DNA from: Mesoplasma tabanidae
Lineage (GTDB): Bacteria > Bacillota_I > Bacilli_A > Mycoplasmatales > Mycoplasmataceae
Reading direction: 5' to 3'
Assembly (NCBI RefSeq): GCF_002804025.1
Contig: NZ_CP024969.1
Location: 1-64,000 of the forward strand
DNA length: 64,000 nucleotides
The notes under the pieces were generated by a model, which worked only from the letters and a program-made list of their open reading frames with translations, searched no databases and was not told the DNA's origin. Both the position numbers and the translations under genes were made by a program. Below are positions 1 through 11,474 of the stretch, piece by piece; position 1 is the first letter of the stretch; every line of letters starts with the position of its first letter.

Positions 1-1332
1 ATGGAAACAAAAAAAATATGAGACCAATTAGTTTTTAAACTGACGAAAGAAAAATTAATAGATCAAGACATTATCGAAGAATATGTAGCTACTTCTGAAC
101 TACATAAATTATCTGATAAGGAATTTGTTGTACTTGTTAGATCAAATCTTGGTGTTACTATTTTAAATGAGTTTAAAGATGTTTTCATTTATGAATTTAA
201 GAAAATTTTAAATGATTATGTTTCAGTTGAATTTTCAACAAAAGAGGTTTTTGATAAGAATCATAAAAAAGAAGAAAAAAAAGAGAATAATTCGCTTACT
301 TTACCTGCTGGTGCCTTAACATTTGACAATTTTATTGTTGGTTCAAGTAATAAGCAAGCTAATTTAGCTGCCAAAAGCGTTATAGCAAATCCTGGATCTT
401 CGTTTAATCCCTTATTTATTTATGGTGACTCTGGTTTAGGAAAAACACATCTTTTGCAAGCTATAAAAAATCAAGCAAGTTTAAATGATAAAAAGGTCTT
501 GTACTTAACTTCTGAAGAATTTACAAAAAAAGTTGTAAATGCTTTAAATAAAGGTGATCTAAGCGAAATTGAAGAGTTAAAAATGGAAATAAATTCAAAC
601 GAATTCTTTATTTTAGATGACGTTCAATTTTTAAGTAAAAAAGATAAAACTAATGAGTTTTTCTTTAACATAATAAATAATTTTACTGACAACGGAAAAC
701 AATTAGTATTTTCAAGTGACAAAACACCTGAATTATTAAACGGTTTTGACAAAAGAATGATAACTAGATTTAATTCTGGTCTTTCAACACCTATTAATTC
801 ACTTGATATACCTACAGCTAAATTGATAATTGAATGAGAAATAAAAAAACAAGGTTTAAAGCAGAAAGTTAAAGAAGATGCTGTTGTTTATTTAGCGCAA
901 AATTTTAGTGATGATGTAAGAAAAATAAAAGGTTTAGTTAATCGATTATTATTTTTTGGAATTCAGAATGATTTAGGTCATGTTATTGATTTAGAAGATG
1001 TTATTGATTTATTTAAGGACACACCTTCTGCAAATTTAGGTTTACTAAATGTTAAGAAAATTAAGGAAGTTGTTGCTAAAAAATATGATGTTACATTAAA
1101 AGCAATAGATGGAAAAGCTAGAACTACAGCCATTAAAAATGCACGACATCTTTCAATGTACTTTGCAAAAATTATTTTGAATCATACATCAACTCAAATT
1201 GGGGCAGAATTTGGTGGAAGAGATCATAGTACTGTTTTAAGTGCTATTTCACGTATTGAAAAGCTTATTTATAAGGAAAAAGAATTCAAAAAAATAGTTG
1301 AAAGTTTAAAAAATGAAATAATTGGAAAATAG
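1..1332 (+). CDS. dnaA: Chromosomal replication initiator DnaA
   Basis: DnaA binds DnaA boxes at the origin, opens the duplex and loads the replicative helicase. The 443-residue reading frame starts at the first base and needs TGA read as Trp at codon 7 and at 835-837. Visible motifs are the Walker A GDSGLGKTH at about residues 141-149, Walker B FFILDDVQF at about 201-209, and the C-terminal DnaA-box-binding helix-turn-helix with its signature GGRDHSTVLSA at about 405-415. The length is normal for the family. It is followed by a spacer with DnaA boxes and then dnaN, the classic origin order. Identification is secure. Confidence 0.97.
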
Positions 1333-1559
1333 ATTATTAATATGATCTATTTTTTTATGTGGAAAAGATTTTAAACGTGTTAAAAATTTTGTAATAAACG
1401 TTCTTATTGCATATGTCTTTTTTTAGGTTTTCCACATTTCAACTCTATTATTAATATCACTTATGTAAATAATAATAAAATATATAAAATGAGGATATAA
1501 TTTTCTATGATTTTAATATTAAAATATGAGATAATTTATTGTAAATAAAGAGGTGTTAT
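1333..1559. other. dnaA-dnaN spacer, probable part of oriC with two inverted DnaA boxes
   Basis: This 227-base AT-rich gap contains TGTGGAAAA at 1358-1366 and its exact reverse complement TTTTCCACA at 1428-1436, both one mismatch from the consensus DnaA box. The boxes face each other about 70 bases apart. The following stretch to 1500 is nearly pure A/T and could serve as an unwinding element. It also must hold the dnaN promoter; an AGAGGTG ribosome site at 1549-1555 precedes dnaN. A further origin segment may lie upstream of dnaA, outside the window. Confidence 0.6.
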
Positions 1560-2681
1560 ATGAGATTAAGTATAAATAAATCAGTTCTTTTAAATGAACT
1601 AACAAAAGCTAGTAAATTGATTGAAGTTAAAAATGTAAACCCTGCTTTACAAGGCGTTTATATGGAAGTTAGTTTTGATAAACTTGTTATCATTTCATCA
1701 AATACTTCTACTTCTTTTAAAGCTGACTTAAATAATGAAAATTCAGATCTTATTATTGAACAACCAGGTCGTATTTTAGTTAAACCAAAGTTTATTATTG
1801 AATTACTAAGAAAATTAGATAGTGAATTTGTAACTCTTTCTACTTTTGCAGAAAATGAATTAGAAATAATAACAGATAAATCAAATCTTAAAGTTTCTAT
1901 ACTAAATGTTGAAGAATTCCCATTAATCGGTTTTGTTGAAAATGGTTTAGAGCTTTCAATAGACTCTCAAGAATTTAAAACTACACTGTCACAAACAATT
2001 AGTTCAATCAATGAATATAATCAGAAAGTTGTTTTAGCAGGTATGAATCTTAAAATAAAAGATAATAAGTTATCATTTGTTACAACTGATTTATTTAGAG
2101 TTAGTTTAAAAGAAATTATTCTTGCAGAAAATGCAAATGAAGAAGTAGATATTATAATTCCGTATAAAACATTAATTGAATTAAGAAATTTATTAGAAAA
2201 TGTAAAAGAATTCAAAATAATTATTCATGATACTAATGCCACATTTAAATTAGATAATGATTTATTGCAATCAACATTAATTGATGGAAGATATCCTAAT
2301 GTTCATTCAGCATTTCCTACAACACATGAAATTAAACTTGAGCTAAAAGCTAAGACATTTTTAAAAGTGTTAAGTAGATTTGAATTAACAAATGATCAAA
2401 ACATTACATCTGTTGTAAATTTAGAAATTGGACAAAATGATATTATTTTAAAAACAACTATTGCAGAAACAGCAAAGTACGAAGAAAAATTTACTGAATA
2501 CAAATATGAAGGAACAATAACTTTAAATATAAATTTTAACACTAAATATTTAATAGAAGCTATAAGAACTTTTGATGATCAGTTAATACATTTAACATTT
2601 AATTCACAAAATAAACCTGTACTAATAACAGGTGCTCAAAAACGTGATTTAAAACAAGTTGTTTTACCAACATATGCATAA
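1560..2681 (+). CDS. dnaN: DNA polymerase III beta sliding clamp
   Basis: The beta clamp is a ring-shaped dimer that tethers the replicative polymerase to DNA. The 373-residue product has the usual clamp length and begins MRLSINKSVLL, a typical DnaN start, and contains the middle-domain stretch with DLFRVSL and the conserved DGRYPN near residues 240-246. The C-terminus (VLPTYA) resembles the conserved LPMR-type end. The ATG is preceded by AGAGGTG with a spacing of 4. It lies downstream of dnaA and ends in an intrinsic terminator. Confidence 0.96.
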   Translation: MRLSINKSVLLNELTKASKLIEVKNVNPALQGVYMEVSFDKLVIISSNTSTSFKADLNNENSDLIIEQPGRILVKPKFIIELLRKLDSEFVTLSTFAENELEIITDKSNLKVSILNVEEFPLIGFVENGLELSIDSQEFKTTLSQTISSINEYNQKVVLAGMNLKIKDNKLSFVTTDLFRVSLKEIILAENANEEVDIIIPYKTLIELRNLLENVKEFKIIIHDTNATFKLDNDLLQSTLIDGRYPNVHSAFPTTHEIKLELKAKTFLKVLSRFELTNDQNITSVVNLEIGQNDIILKTTIAETAKYEEKFTEYKYEGTITLNINFNTKYLIEAIRTFDDQLIHLTFNSQNKPVLITGAQKRDLKQVVLPTYA

Positions 2682-2712
2682 AAAAATCAGGAGCAATCCT
2701 GATTTTATTTTT
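2682..2712. terminator. Bidirectional terminator between dnaN and the minus-strand actin gene
   Basis: A perfect 8-bp stem (AATCAGGA / TCCTGATT, 2685-2704) with loop GCAA is flanked by A-run on the left and T-run on the right, so it can stop dnaN and the convergent gene. Confidence 0.85.
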
Positions 2713-3679
2713 TCAAGTTTAAAAACTTCAAAGTTCCCTCAATATCTGAATAACCACGTTTTTTAGAAATAGTTACAGGAAAGTTAAAGAAATCTTCAAA
2801 AAAGTCTTTAACCCCACTTATGCCAGATAATTCTCCGGTTACGTATAATCCGTTTTTAACAACACCACTTCTAACTAAAACAGAAGAATTCTCTAAAACA
2901 GAAGTTATCAGTGATTTATAGTTTGTAAAAGATTTAATAAAAATCTTTTTAAATTCTTCACTTACACAAACTACAGTTCTTCTTTCATTAGTGATGATGT
3001 CTTTCCCAACGATACTTAATTCTAGTTCATCTCTTAACTTAATAATTGTTCCTAAAGATCACTTAATTTTTTCAATCATATCATTATCAACTGAAATAGA
3101 ATATTCTTCTTTAATAAATTGATTTAAAGAATCATCTAAGTATTTTTCAGCATAAATTGTTTCCTTTTCATTAACAATTTTACCTTCCACAATTAAAGCT
3201 ACTTTAGCATATGCCTGATTGATATCTAAAATTAGTACACCATATTCGTCTATAATATCTGCGTTAGCTCCCAAAGCAGAAAGTATAATTCTTGGAGCAA
3301 AAGTTAATGAAGTGAAGTTTGTATTTTCATTGAATAATTTTTGAAAAAATTCTTGAATAAAATCATTGTCAGAATTTGGACATGAGATAACAATATTAGC
3401 TCCATCATATTCATCTTTAAATCTTTCAACAAGAATAGCAACATAATGTTTAAAAATTTCTAAATCTTGAATTACAAATTTATCAAGAATATTAACAACT
3501 TTTAAAGGATCATCTAATCTACCAATTGTATTTTTAACATCACGACCGTATAAAACAATTTCAGTTGTTAAAATGTTTCAACAAACTAAACTAAAGTCGT
3601 CATATATTTTACCCTTTTCAGATGAAATTATTCTTGTAAATTCTTCACCAAAAACAATTCCTATTTTTTTATTACTCAT
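2705..3679 (-). CDS. Divergent MreB-like actin-family protein
   Basis: The 324-residue product aligns by eye with the MreB fold: a segment IVLYGRDVKNTIGR (about 44-57) matches the MreB VLAVGDEAKEMIGR region, and SALGANADIIDEYGVLILDI (about 130-149) matches the stretch leading to the second phosphate motif. However the first phosphate loop (DLGT in MreB) reads IVFGEE and the second (DIGGGTT) reads DINQAYA, so the usual nucleotide-contacting Asp/Gly residues are missing. It may be a filament or scaffold protein that no longer hydrolyses ATP; this is inference. GAGGAA precedes the ATG. It is convergent with dnaN. A rod-shape or plasmid-segregation actin is the only family I recognise. Confidence 0.6.
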
Positions 3680-3747
3680 AATATTCCTCACTTTTCTCAC
3701 ATTAATTATAGTATATAATAAACTTAATGTTAGATATAGGTGAATTA

Positions 3748-4275
3748 ATGGTAAATGAAATAATTATTGTTGAAGGTAAATCAGATTCACAAAAATTAAA
3801 GCAAATATATGGGCAAAATTTAATAACAATTGAAACAAATGGATTAGGATTTGATGACAAGAAATTAAATTTAATAAAAGAATTAAGCAAAAAAAATAAA
3901 ATAATTATATTTACAGATCCTGATGGACCAGGCAAAAAAATAAGAGAAACATTAATTGAGTTTTTAGATGTTGATGTTTTTAATGCTTTTATTTTAAAAC
4001 AAGATATTAATAAAGAATCCAAAAAAATAGGAATTGCTGAAGCTAATGAAGAAGCTATAAAAAAAGCGCTTAATAATTTAATAACATATAATAAAAATAA
4101 CAACTCAATTTCATGAAATAATTATGTTCAAAATGATTTTTATGTAAAAGAAAATAGAAACAAAATAACAAAACATTTTGGTTTGAATAATGAAATGAGT
4201 TCAAAAAGTTTATTCAAATGGTTAAACTGAATGAATTTAAATGTTGAAGAAATAGAAAATATAGTAGGTGAATAA
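3748..4275 (+). CDS. rnmV: Ribonuclease M5 (5S rRNA maturase)
   Basis: RNase M5 cuts the 5S rRNA precursor to its mature ends. The 175-residue product starts MVNEIIIVEGKSD, the TOPRIM nucleotidyl-transferase motif, and has the second TOPRIM Asp motif in IIIFTDPDGPGKKIR at about residues 52-66. I chose the ATG at 3748 because AGGTGA lies six bases upstream; an ATG at 3727 would add seven residues not expected in the family. One internal Trp near residue 124 is encoded by TGA. It overlaps the translation start region of rsmA, the usual neighbour in Firmicutes and Mollicutes. Confidence 0.9.
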
Positions 4276-4276
4276 A

Positions 4277-5080
4277 ATGAAAATTGAAGCAAAGAAAAAA
4301 TTCGGACAAAACTTTATTAGTGATCAAAACTTAATTAACAAGATAGTTTCAATATTGGGAGATGATAAAGACCAATTAATTATTGAAATTGGACCTGGGA
4401 CTGGTGCTTTAACTAAATTGCTTGCTCAAAAATATAATAAAGTTGTAGCAATAGAAATAGACACAGACATGGAAGTAATTTTAAAAAGAGAAATTCCGAA
4501 TAAAAACTTTGAGTTATTTCTTTCAGATGTTTTATTAGTTGATTTTGAGAAATTGATTAATGAAAAAAAACAACATGAAAATCAAAAAGTTTCAATAATT
4601 TCAAATATGCCTTATTATATAACAAGTGAAATTCTTTTTAGAACATTAAATGTAAGTGATAAATTGACAAAAGCTGTATTTATGATGCAAAAAGAAGTTG
4701 CAGTAAGAGTTTGTTCATATAAAGGTGAAAATAATTATAATAATCTTTCAGTTGCTTGTGAATTTTATGCAGACAAAAAATATGAATTTACAGTACCAAA
4801 ACATAAGTTTTATCCACTGCCTAAAGTAGATTCAGCTATCATTTCGTTATCATTTAATAATAAATATACAAATCAAATAGAAAATAAAGAAAAATTTTTA
4901 GTGTTTTTAAGAAAAATCTTTAATAATAGAAGAAAAACTATTTTAAATAATTTATCGAATGTAACAAATGACAAAGCAAAAGCCAATGAAATTCTTGATA
5001 ATGTTGGCATTGATAAATCATTAAGACCAGAAGTTATTGGTTTAGAAGATTTTATTAAAATATTCTTAGAATTATTTTAG
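4277..5080 (+). CDS. rsmA: 16S rRNA (adenine1518-N6/adenine1519-N6)-dimethyltransferase
   Basis: RsmA (KsgA) dimethylates two adjacent adenines at the 3' end of 16S rRNA using SAM. The 267-residue sequence contains KKKFGQNFISD at the N-terminus, the SAM motif IEIGPGTGALT (about 38-48), and the catalytic SNMPYYITSE motif near 110-119. The ATG at 4277 follows the rnmV stop by one base and has AGGTGA upstream; a GTG three codons earlier is a poorer choice. Loss of this enzyme gives kasugamycin resistance in many bacteria. It ends in an AT-rich hairpin. Confidence 0.96.
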   Translation: MKIEAKKKFGQNFISDQNLINKIVSILGDDKDQLIIEIGPGTGALTKLLAQKYNKVVAIEIDTDMEVILKREIPNKNFELFLSDVLLVDFEKLINEKKQHENQKVSIISNMPYYITSEILFRTLNVSDKLTKAVFMMQKEVAVRVCSYKGENNYNNLSVACEFYADKKYEFTVPKHKFYPLPKVDSAIISLSFNNKYTNQIENKEKFLVFLRKIFNNRRKTILNNLSNVTNDKAKANEILDNVGIDKSLRPEVIGLEDFIKIFLELF

Positions 5081-5108
5081 AAAGATTTATAATAAAAATA
5101 AATCTTTT
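5081..5108 (+). terminator. Intrinsic terminator after rsmA
   Basis: AAAGATTTAT at 5081-5090 pairs with ATAAATCTTT, followed by T. The stem is AT-rich, so strength is moderate. Confidence 0.6.
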
Positions 5109-5128
5109 AGAAAATTTGGAGAAATTTT

Positions 5129-7750
5129 ATGAAAAAATTACTAAGTTTGATGATAATAGTTTGTTTAACCTCTGCATCATCTTTAACTTTAATATCATGT
5201 ACTCAAAAAGTATATGGTAGAGATATTTCAAAAATAGGTAATTATTCTTGATTAAAAGAAGAACCATACTTTGACTCTTACAAAAATATTTTGAAATTTG
5301 ATATAGATGATTTACAAACAGCACCAATTAAAATTCAAAATTCTTTTGAGTACGAAAAATTTTTAGATCTAAATAAACAAAGCACGTCTTTTAAAACAGA
5401 AAGTGAAATAACTAAACAAGTGGCAACCGCTGCACCTCTTAATTCAAAATTTCTACCAAATGGTAACCTTGTTTCAGACTTTAAGTTGATTGACAGAACT
5501 GAATATTATGATCAGATAAATAAAGTAAATGAATGAAATTTTGATTCAGATTTAGATGCTAAGTATAATAAATCTAAAATTAAATTGCAGGAATCTCAAA
5601 AAACTATGAATAAATGAGTTGATAGTCAAGATCCAGAAACAAAAGAAATGAATATGTCTACAATAATAGAGAGTACTTCTAACTCAAATACTATAGTAGG
5701 TAATAAAAGAGTATACGAAAGATCATTTAACAATTATCAATATAATGATATTCTTGTTTCATGAGCTGGTTCAATCGATGAGGGTATAATAGTTCCACCA
5801 GCAAAAAATCAAGTCGAAAAAGCACACTTAAATGGTACTAAAATTTTAGGTACGATTTTTCTTGATGGATATCATGGATTAAATAAACAAGCGTTAAAAG
5901 GTTTTCTTGAAAAGGATAAAAAAGGTAATTATTTGATCGTTGAAAAATTAATTGATTTAGCTGTTAAATTAAATTTTGATGGATGATTTTGAAATAACGA
6001 ACCTAATGGCTCAAATCCAAATGGTTTTGTTGTTGACAATGAAATAATGTTTGAAATAATGAATCAAATGCAAGAAACTATTAAAAAATCAAATGATCCA
6101 AAAGTCAAAGAATTGATAGTTTTTGGTTATAAAAATCAAGGTCAGCTAACTATTGACCCGCAAGGTAATGTTTCAGACTATGAATCTGAAAAAATTTATC
6201 AAAATACTAGTCTTTTCTTAAACGATTTTTATGTATTTGCTAATGAAGTAAATAGATATGTTGAAAAAAATAATTTATCAAAAGATGAACAATTTGAAAT
6301 TTATAGTATGTTTAATGCTGGGGCATGAGTTGGTGGGAAGATTTGATTTGATAAAGATAAAATAGGCTCAAGAGATTTTAGAGAATTAAATCACATACCT
6401 TTTGACTCTGAGCAAAAACCATATAATTTAAATTTTCAATCAGAGTACACTAGAATGATAGAAGATTACAAAAAAGGAAAATGAACGTTTAAAACCGAAA
6501 AACAAGATAAAGAAAATGGTGGTGCTAAAAATTCTATAGCTTTATTTGCATCACATGTACCTTACGATTTAGCGTCTCAAGATATGGATAAAATAAGTAA
6601 AGATAAAAGTGTTGCTCTTGATACATATGGATTAGTTTCAGCTAATAACTACGATGATCAAATGTATACGGGTAAAAATAAGGCGCTAAGTAATGATGAC
6701 AAGGGTGTAGCTATTTATCCTGGTGGTGAAGGTAATTCTAATTCAATTTTTAAAGATAAAAGTTATGGTGTAGGTAATTTAGTACAAGAAAAAACAATTT
6801 TAATAGATTCTAATAATTATTTCAAAACAAATTTTTCAACAGGTCAAGGAAGTAAAATGGCAACATTTATAAAAGGCAACCGAAAGATTATTGAAAATTA
6901 TCCATGAAGCAACACAAATATAGCAGATATTCAGCCAACTTATAAATGAGATATAAAAAAAGTAAAAAATAACTCTAACGAACAAATTAAAAATAACGAA
7001 GATGAAAAAATATCAGGTTATTATGATTTTTATGACCCGTATCTAAAAGGAAATTCAATATCATTAGGTTCAGGATTTAATAAAAATGGAGAAATTTTGC
7101 CTGTAAAATGAGAAACAAACAAAGAATATGAATGAAACATAATGGGTGCAAATTATACAAAAGAAAATGAATCAAAAAAAGTTTCTATAGTTGTTAAAGT
7201 ACCAAAATACTTGGAAGATAAAATAGATATAAGTGTTTCAGGAAAAGCGAATGAAAGAATAACTCAAAGAAATAAAACAGAAATAACTCATATAAAAGAT
7301 TCAGGATCAGAAGACTATACTTGAATAAGGCTAGAAAATACCTATACTCAACCAATTGGAAAAATAGGTTTAAGTTTTTCAACAAAAGATCTTGATTTAC
7401 TTGATGAAGAATTACTATTTAAAATAACTTGCGGTGAAATAGTTGTAGATAAAGAAAATAATAAAGTCAATCAATATGATCAATCTAATGTAGGTGTTAT
7501 TGTTGAATCTGTGGTCCAAAGAAATGGAAAAAATAATATTCGTTTTAATTTAACACAAGACACTTTGAGTGATGACATTTATTCATACTATGAAATATAC
7601 TTAGAAGATGAAAATAATAAATTAATAAGATTAACTGAAAATAACAGTCCAGAATTTTATATTAAACAAATAGAAAGTAAATATAAAAAATTTTACATTA
7701 AACAAACAAATTATAAAAATCAAGAAAAATGATTTAATTTTGAATTATAG
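5129..7750 (+). CDS. GH85 endo-beta-N-acetylglucosaminidase lipoprotein
   Basis: This 873-residue secreted lipoprotein carries a glycoside hydrolase family 85 catalytic domain, which cleaves the GlcNAc-GlcNAc core of N-linked glycans. The signal peptide ends in a lipobox SLTLISC with Cys24 as the probable lipidated residue. The GH85 core runs from about residue 205 to 590: LVSWAGSIDEG, then TKILGTIFLDGYHG, then DGWFWNNEPNG with N289-N290-E291, matching the family's Asn-x-Glu catalytic pair, and later FSTGQGSK typical of the domain. The C-terminal third looks like beta-rich accessory modules. Many Trp codons are TGA. An ABC ATPase and permease follow directly. It probably trims host glycoproteins on insect or plant surfaces; substrate is inferred. 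Confidence 0.85.
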
Positions 7751-7760
7751 AAGGGCATTT

Positions 7761-8420
7761 ATGATAGAAATAAAAAACATATCCAAAAAGTTTGGAAAAA
7801 ACTTAGTTCTTTCAAACATAAATTTAACAATTAAAAAAGGTGAATCATTAGCTTTACTTGGATCTAATGGTAGTGGTAAAACAACTTTACTTGAGATATT
7901 AATAGGTCAAATTAAACCAACAACAGGATCTGTTTTAATAGAGGGCAAAAAAGAAACATTTAAGGAAATAGGGATACAATTCCAAGAAGGTGCATGACCC
8001 AAAGGAGTAACATCAAAATTGATCATTAGTTATTTTTTAAAAAAGACTAAAATTTTAAAGGACCCTGAAGTCAACAAACTTATTGATATATTTGAAATCA
8101 GAGAATTTTTAAAAAAGGATTTAAATAATTTGTCTGGAGGTCAAAAGCAAAGATTAAATACTCTATTGTCAGTAATAAACAATCCTAACTATATTTGTCT
8201 TGACGAAATGATTACAGGACTAGATTTAAAAATGCAATTGAAACTAATTGATTTTTTTAAATCACTAAAAAAACAAAATAAAACAATTATTGTTATTTCA
8301 CATAACCCTGAAGAAGTAGAAAAGCTTTGTGACAAAATAGTTATTCTAAAAAAGGAAATATTTTTTACAAGTCAACAACTAAAACAGTTATCAAAAATTT
8401 TGGATCAGTTAGAAACTTAA
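7761..8420 (+). CDS. ABC transporter ATP-binding protein
   Basis: A 219-residue ABC ATPase of the ABC-2 exporter type. Walker A is GSNGSGKTT (about 37-45), the Q-loop is QFQEGAW (about 77-83), the signature is LSGGQKQR near 130, Walker B YICLDEM, and the H-loop VISHNPEE. The start at 7761 is set by GAAGG eight bases upstream; an upstream TTG at 7740 would overlap the previous gene. It lies 10 bases after the GH85 gene and is followed by its probable permease at 8454. Substrate is unknown. Confidence 0.88.
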
Positions 8421-8453
8421 TGATTAATTATTATGATGGAGGGTTAGAATCAA

Positions 8454-9326
8454 ATGTTTAATTTTAATTTAAAAAACTCTCAAGTAGGAATTGTTAATCT
8501 AATCTATAACCTAAAAATTTTAAGTATGTCTGTGCTTAAAAACTTGAGAACTTATTTGTACATTATTATTTTCCCAATAGTTGTTGTAACTTTTATAATT
8601 TTTTATAAAGTTAGTGCAACATCGACAACAATTAATCCAACAACGGTTACAGCAATATTGTTAATTCAACCCTTTACTATTATATTTTTGGTTAATATAA
8701 CAATTTCAGAATGGAAAAACTCAGTTTTCTTAAAAAGAATACACTCAGCTGGAATTTCAAAAATTAATTTTTTATCTTCGATATTTATATTTAACTTTAT
8801 TTTAGGATATGTATCATTTGTTTTATGCTCAATATATGTATTTTTAATAACTGGTTCTTTTTTCACAACAAGTAATGGTGGATTTTGAAAAATACTTTTA
8901 GATACGATGACCACAAAAGAGGTTTTTGGTATTTTATTAAGTGCAGCTTTTCTAATTGTAACTTCGATACTACTAGGAACAATAATTTCAGGAATTATTA
9001 AAAGTGTAGCTCTTTCTCAAACTATAACAGCTATTTATGTTATTGTAGCTATAACTTTTTCAGATATAATAATGCCACCAGAAATTTTTGCAATACAACC
9101 AACATTGATAAAAATAAGTTATTTATTCCCATATAAACATAACGTTTGAGCAGGATTATTATTAGTAGCTGACAACAGCGGAAAATGAATTTATAATGGA
9201 GCTTCAATGGGAAGATTAACAACGTCATTTGCAATGAAAGAGTGAATTCCAATATTAACATCAATACTTTGATCAATTTTATTATCTACATCTTCAATTT
9301 TTGTATTTAAATGAGATGGTAAATAA
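8454..9326 (+). CDS. ABC-2 type transporter permease
   Basis: A 290-residue integral membrane protein with about six hydrophobic segments and an N-terminal cytoplasmic stretch, typical of ABC-2 permeases (about 250-300 residues). GGAGGG lies nine bases before the ATG. It follows the ATPase at 7761 and shares its transcription unit, which ends in a hairpin at 9327. Direction is likely export (drug, lipid or polysaccharide family), but the substrate cannot be read from sequence. Whether the pair works with the upstream glycosidase is unknown. Confidence 0.8.
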
Positions 9327-9348
9327 GCGTGTTTTTGCACGTTTTTTT
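9327..9348 (+). terminator. Intrinsic terminator of the ABC operon
   Basis: CGTG at 9328-9331 pairs with CACG at 9338-9341 across a T-rich loop, followed by seven T residues. Confidence 0.65.
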
Positions 9349-9540
9349 GGTTATTTGATATTATTTTAAAATTAAAATAGTTAAATTTAGCAATTTTAGC
9401 ACCATTTTAGTTAATTTAGTCCACTTCACAAGGGGTGTTTAGGGGATTAAGTTAAATCGCTTAATTTAAGAGTAAATTTTGCCAAATTAATATATAATAT
9501 ATATTAAGGAAACTTAGAAAGAAACGGGTGAACAAATTAT
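9349..9540 (+). promoter_or_regulatory. gyrB promoter region
   Basis: The 192-base gap before gyrB holds a consensus -10 box TATAAT at 9493-9498 with no clear -35, and the ribosome site GGGTGA at 9526-9531. An imperfect inverted repeat around 9448-9470 (TTAAGTTAA and TTAATTTAA) could be an operator, but it is AT-rich and may be chance. Confidence 0.5.
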
Positions 9541-11448
<1,908 letters not shown>

Positions 11449-11474
11449 ACAAAGAATAGAAAAGGTGAATTAAA

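Noticed and set aside
3702-4103. Long minus-strand frame opposite rnmV
   Set aside because: RNase M5 motifs (VEGKSD, DPDGPG) are clear on the plus strand; the antisense frame has no ribosome site or recognisable domain.
5129-7750. Series of short open frames that looks like a degraded gene
   Set aside because: All interruptions are TGA, which is Trp in this lineage; with code 4 the frame is a single intact GH85 lipoprotein. The same holds for dnaA, gyrA, serS, metG, pdhC and others.
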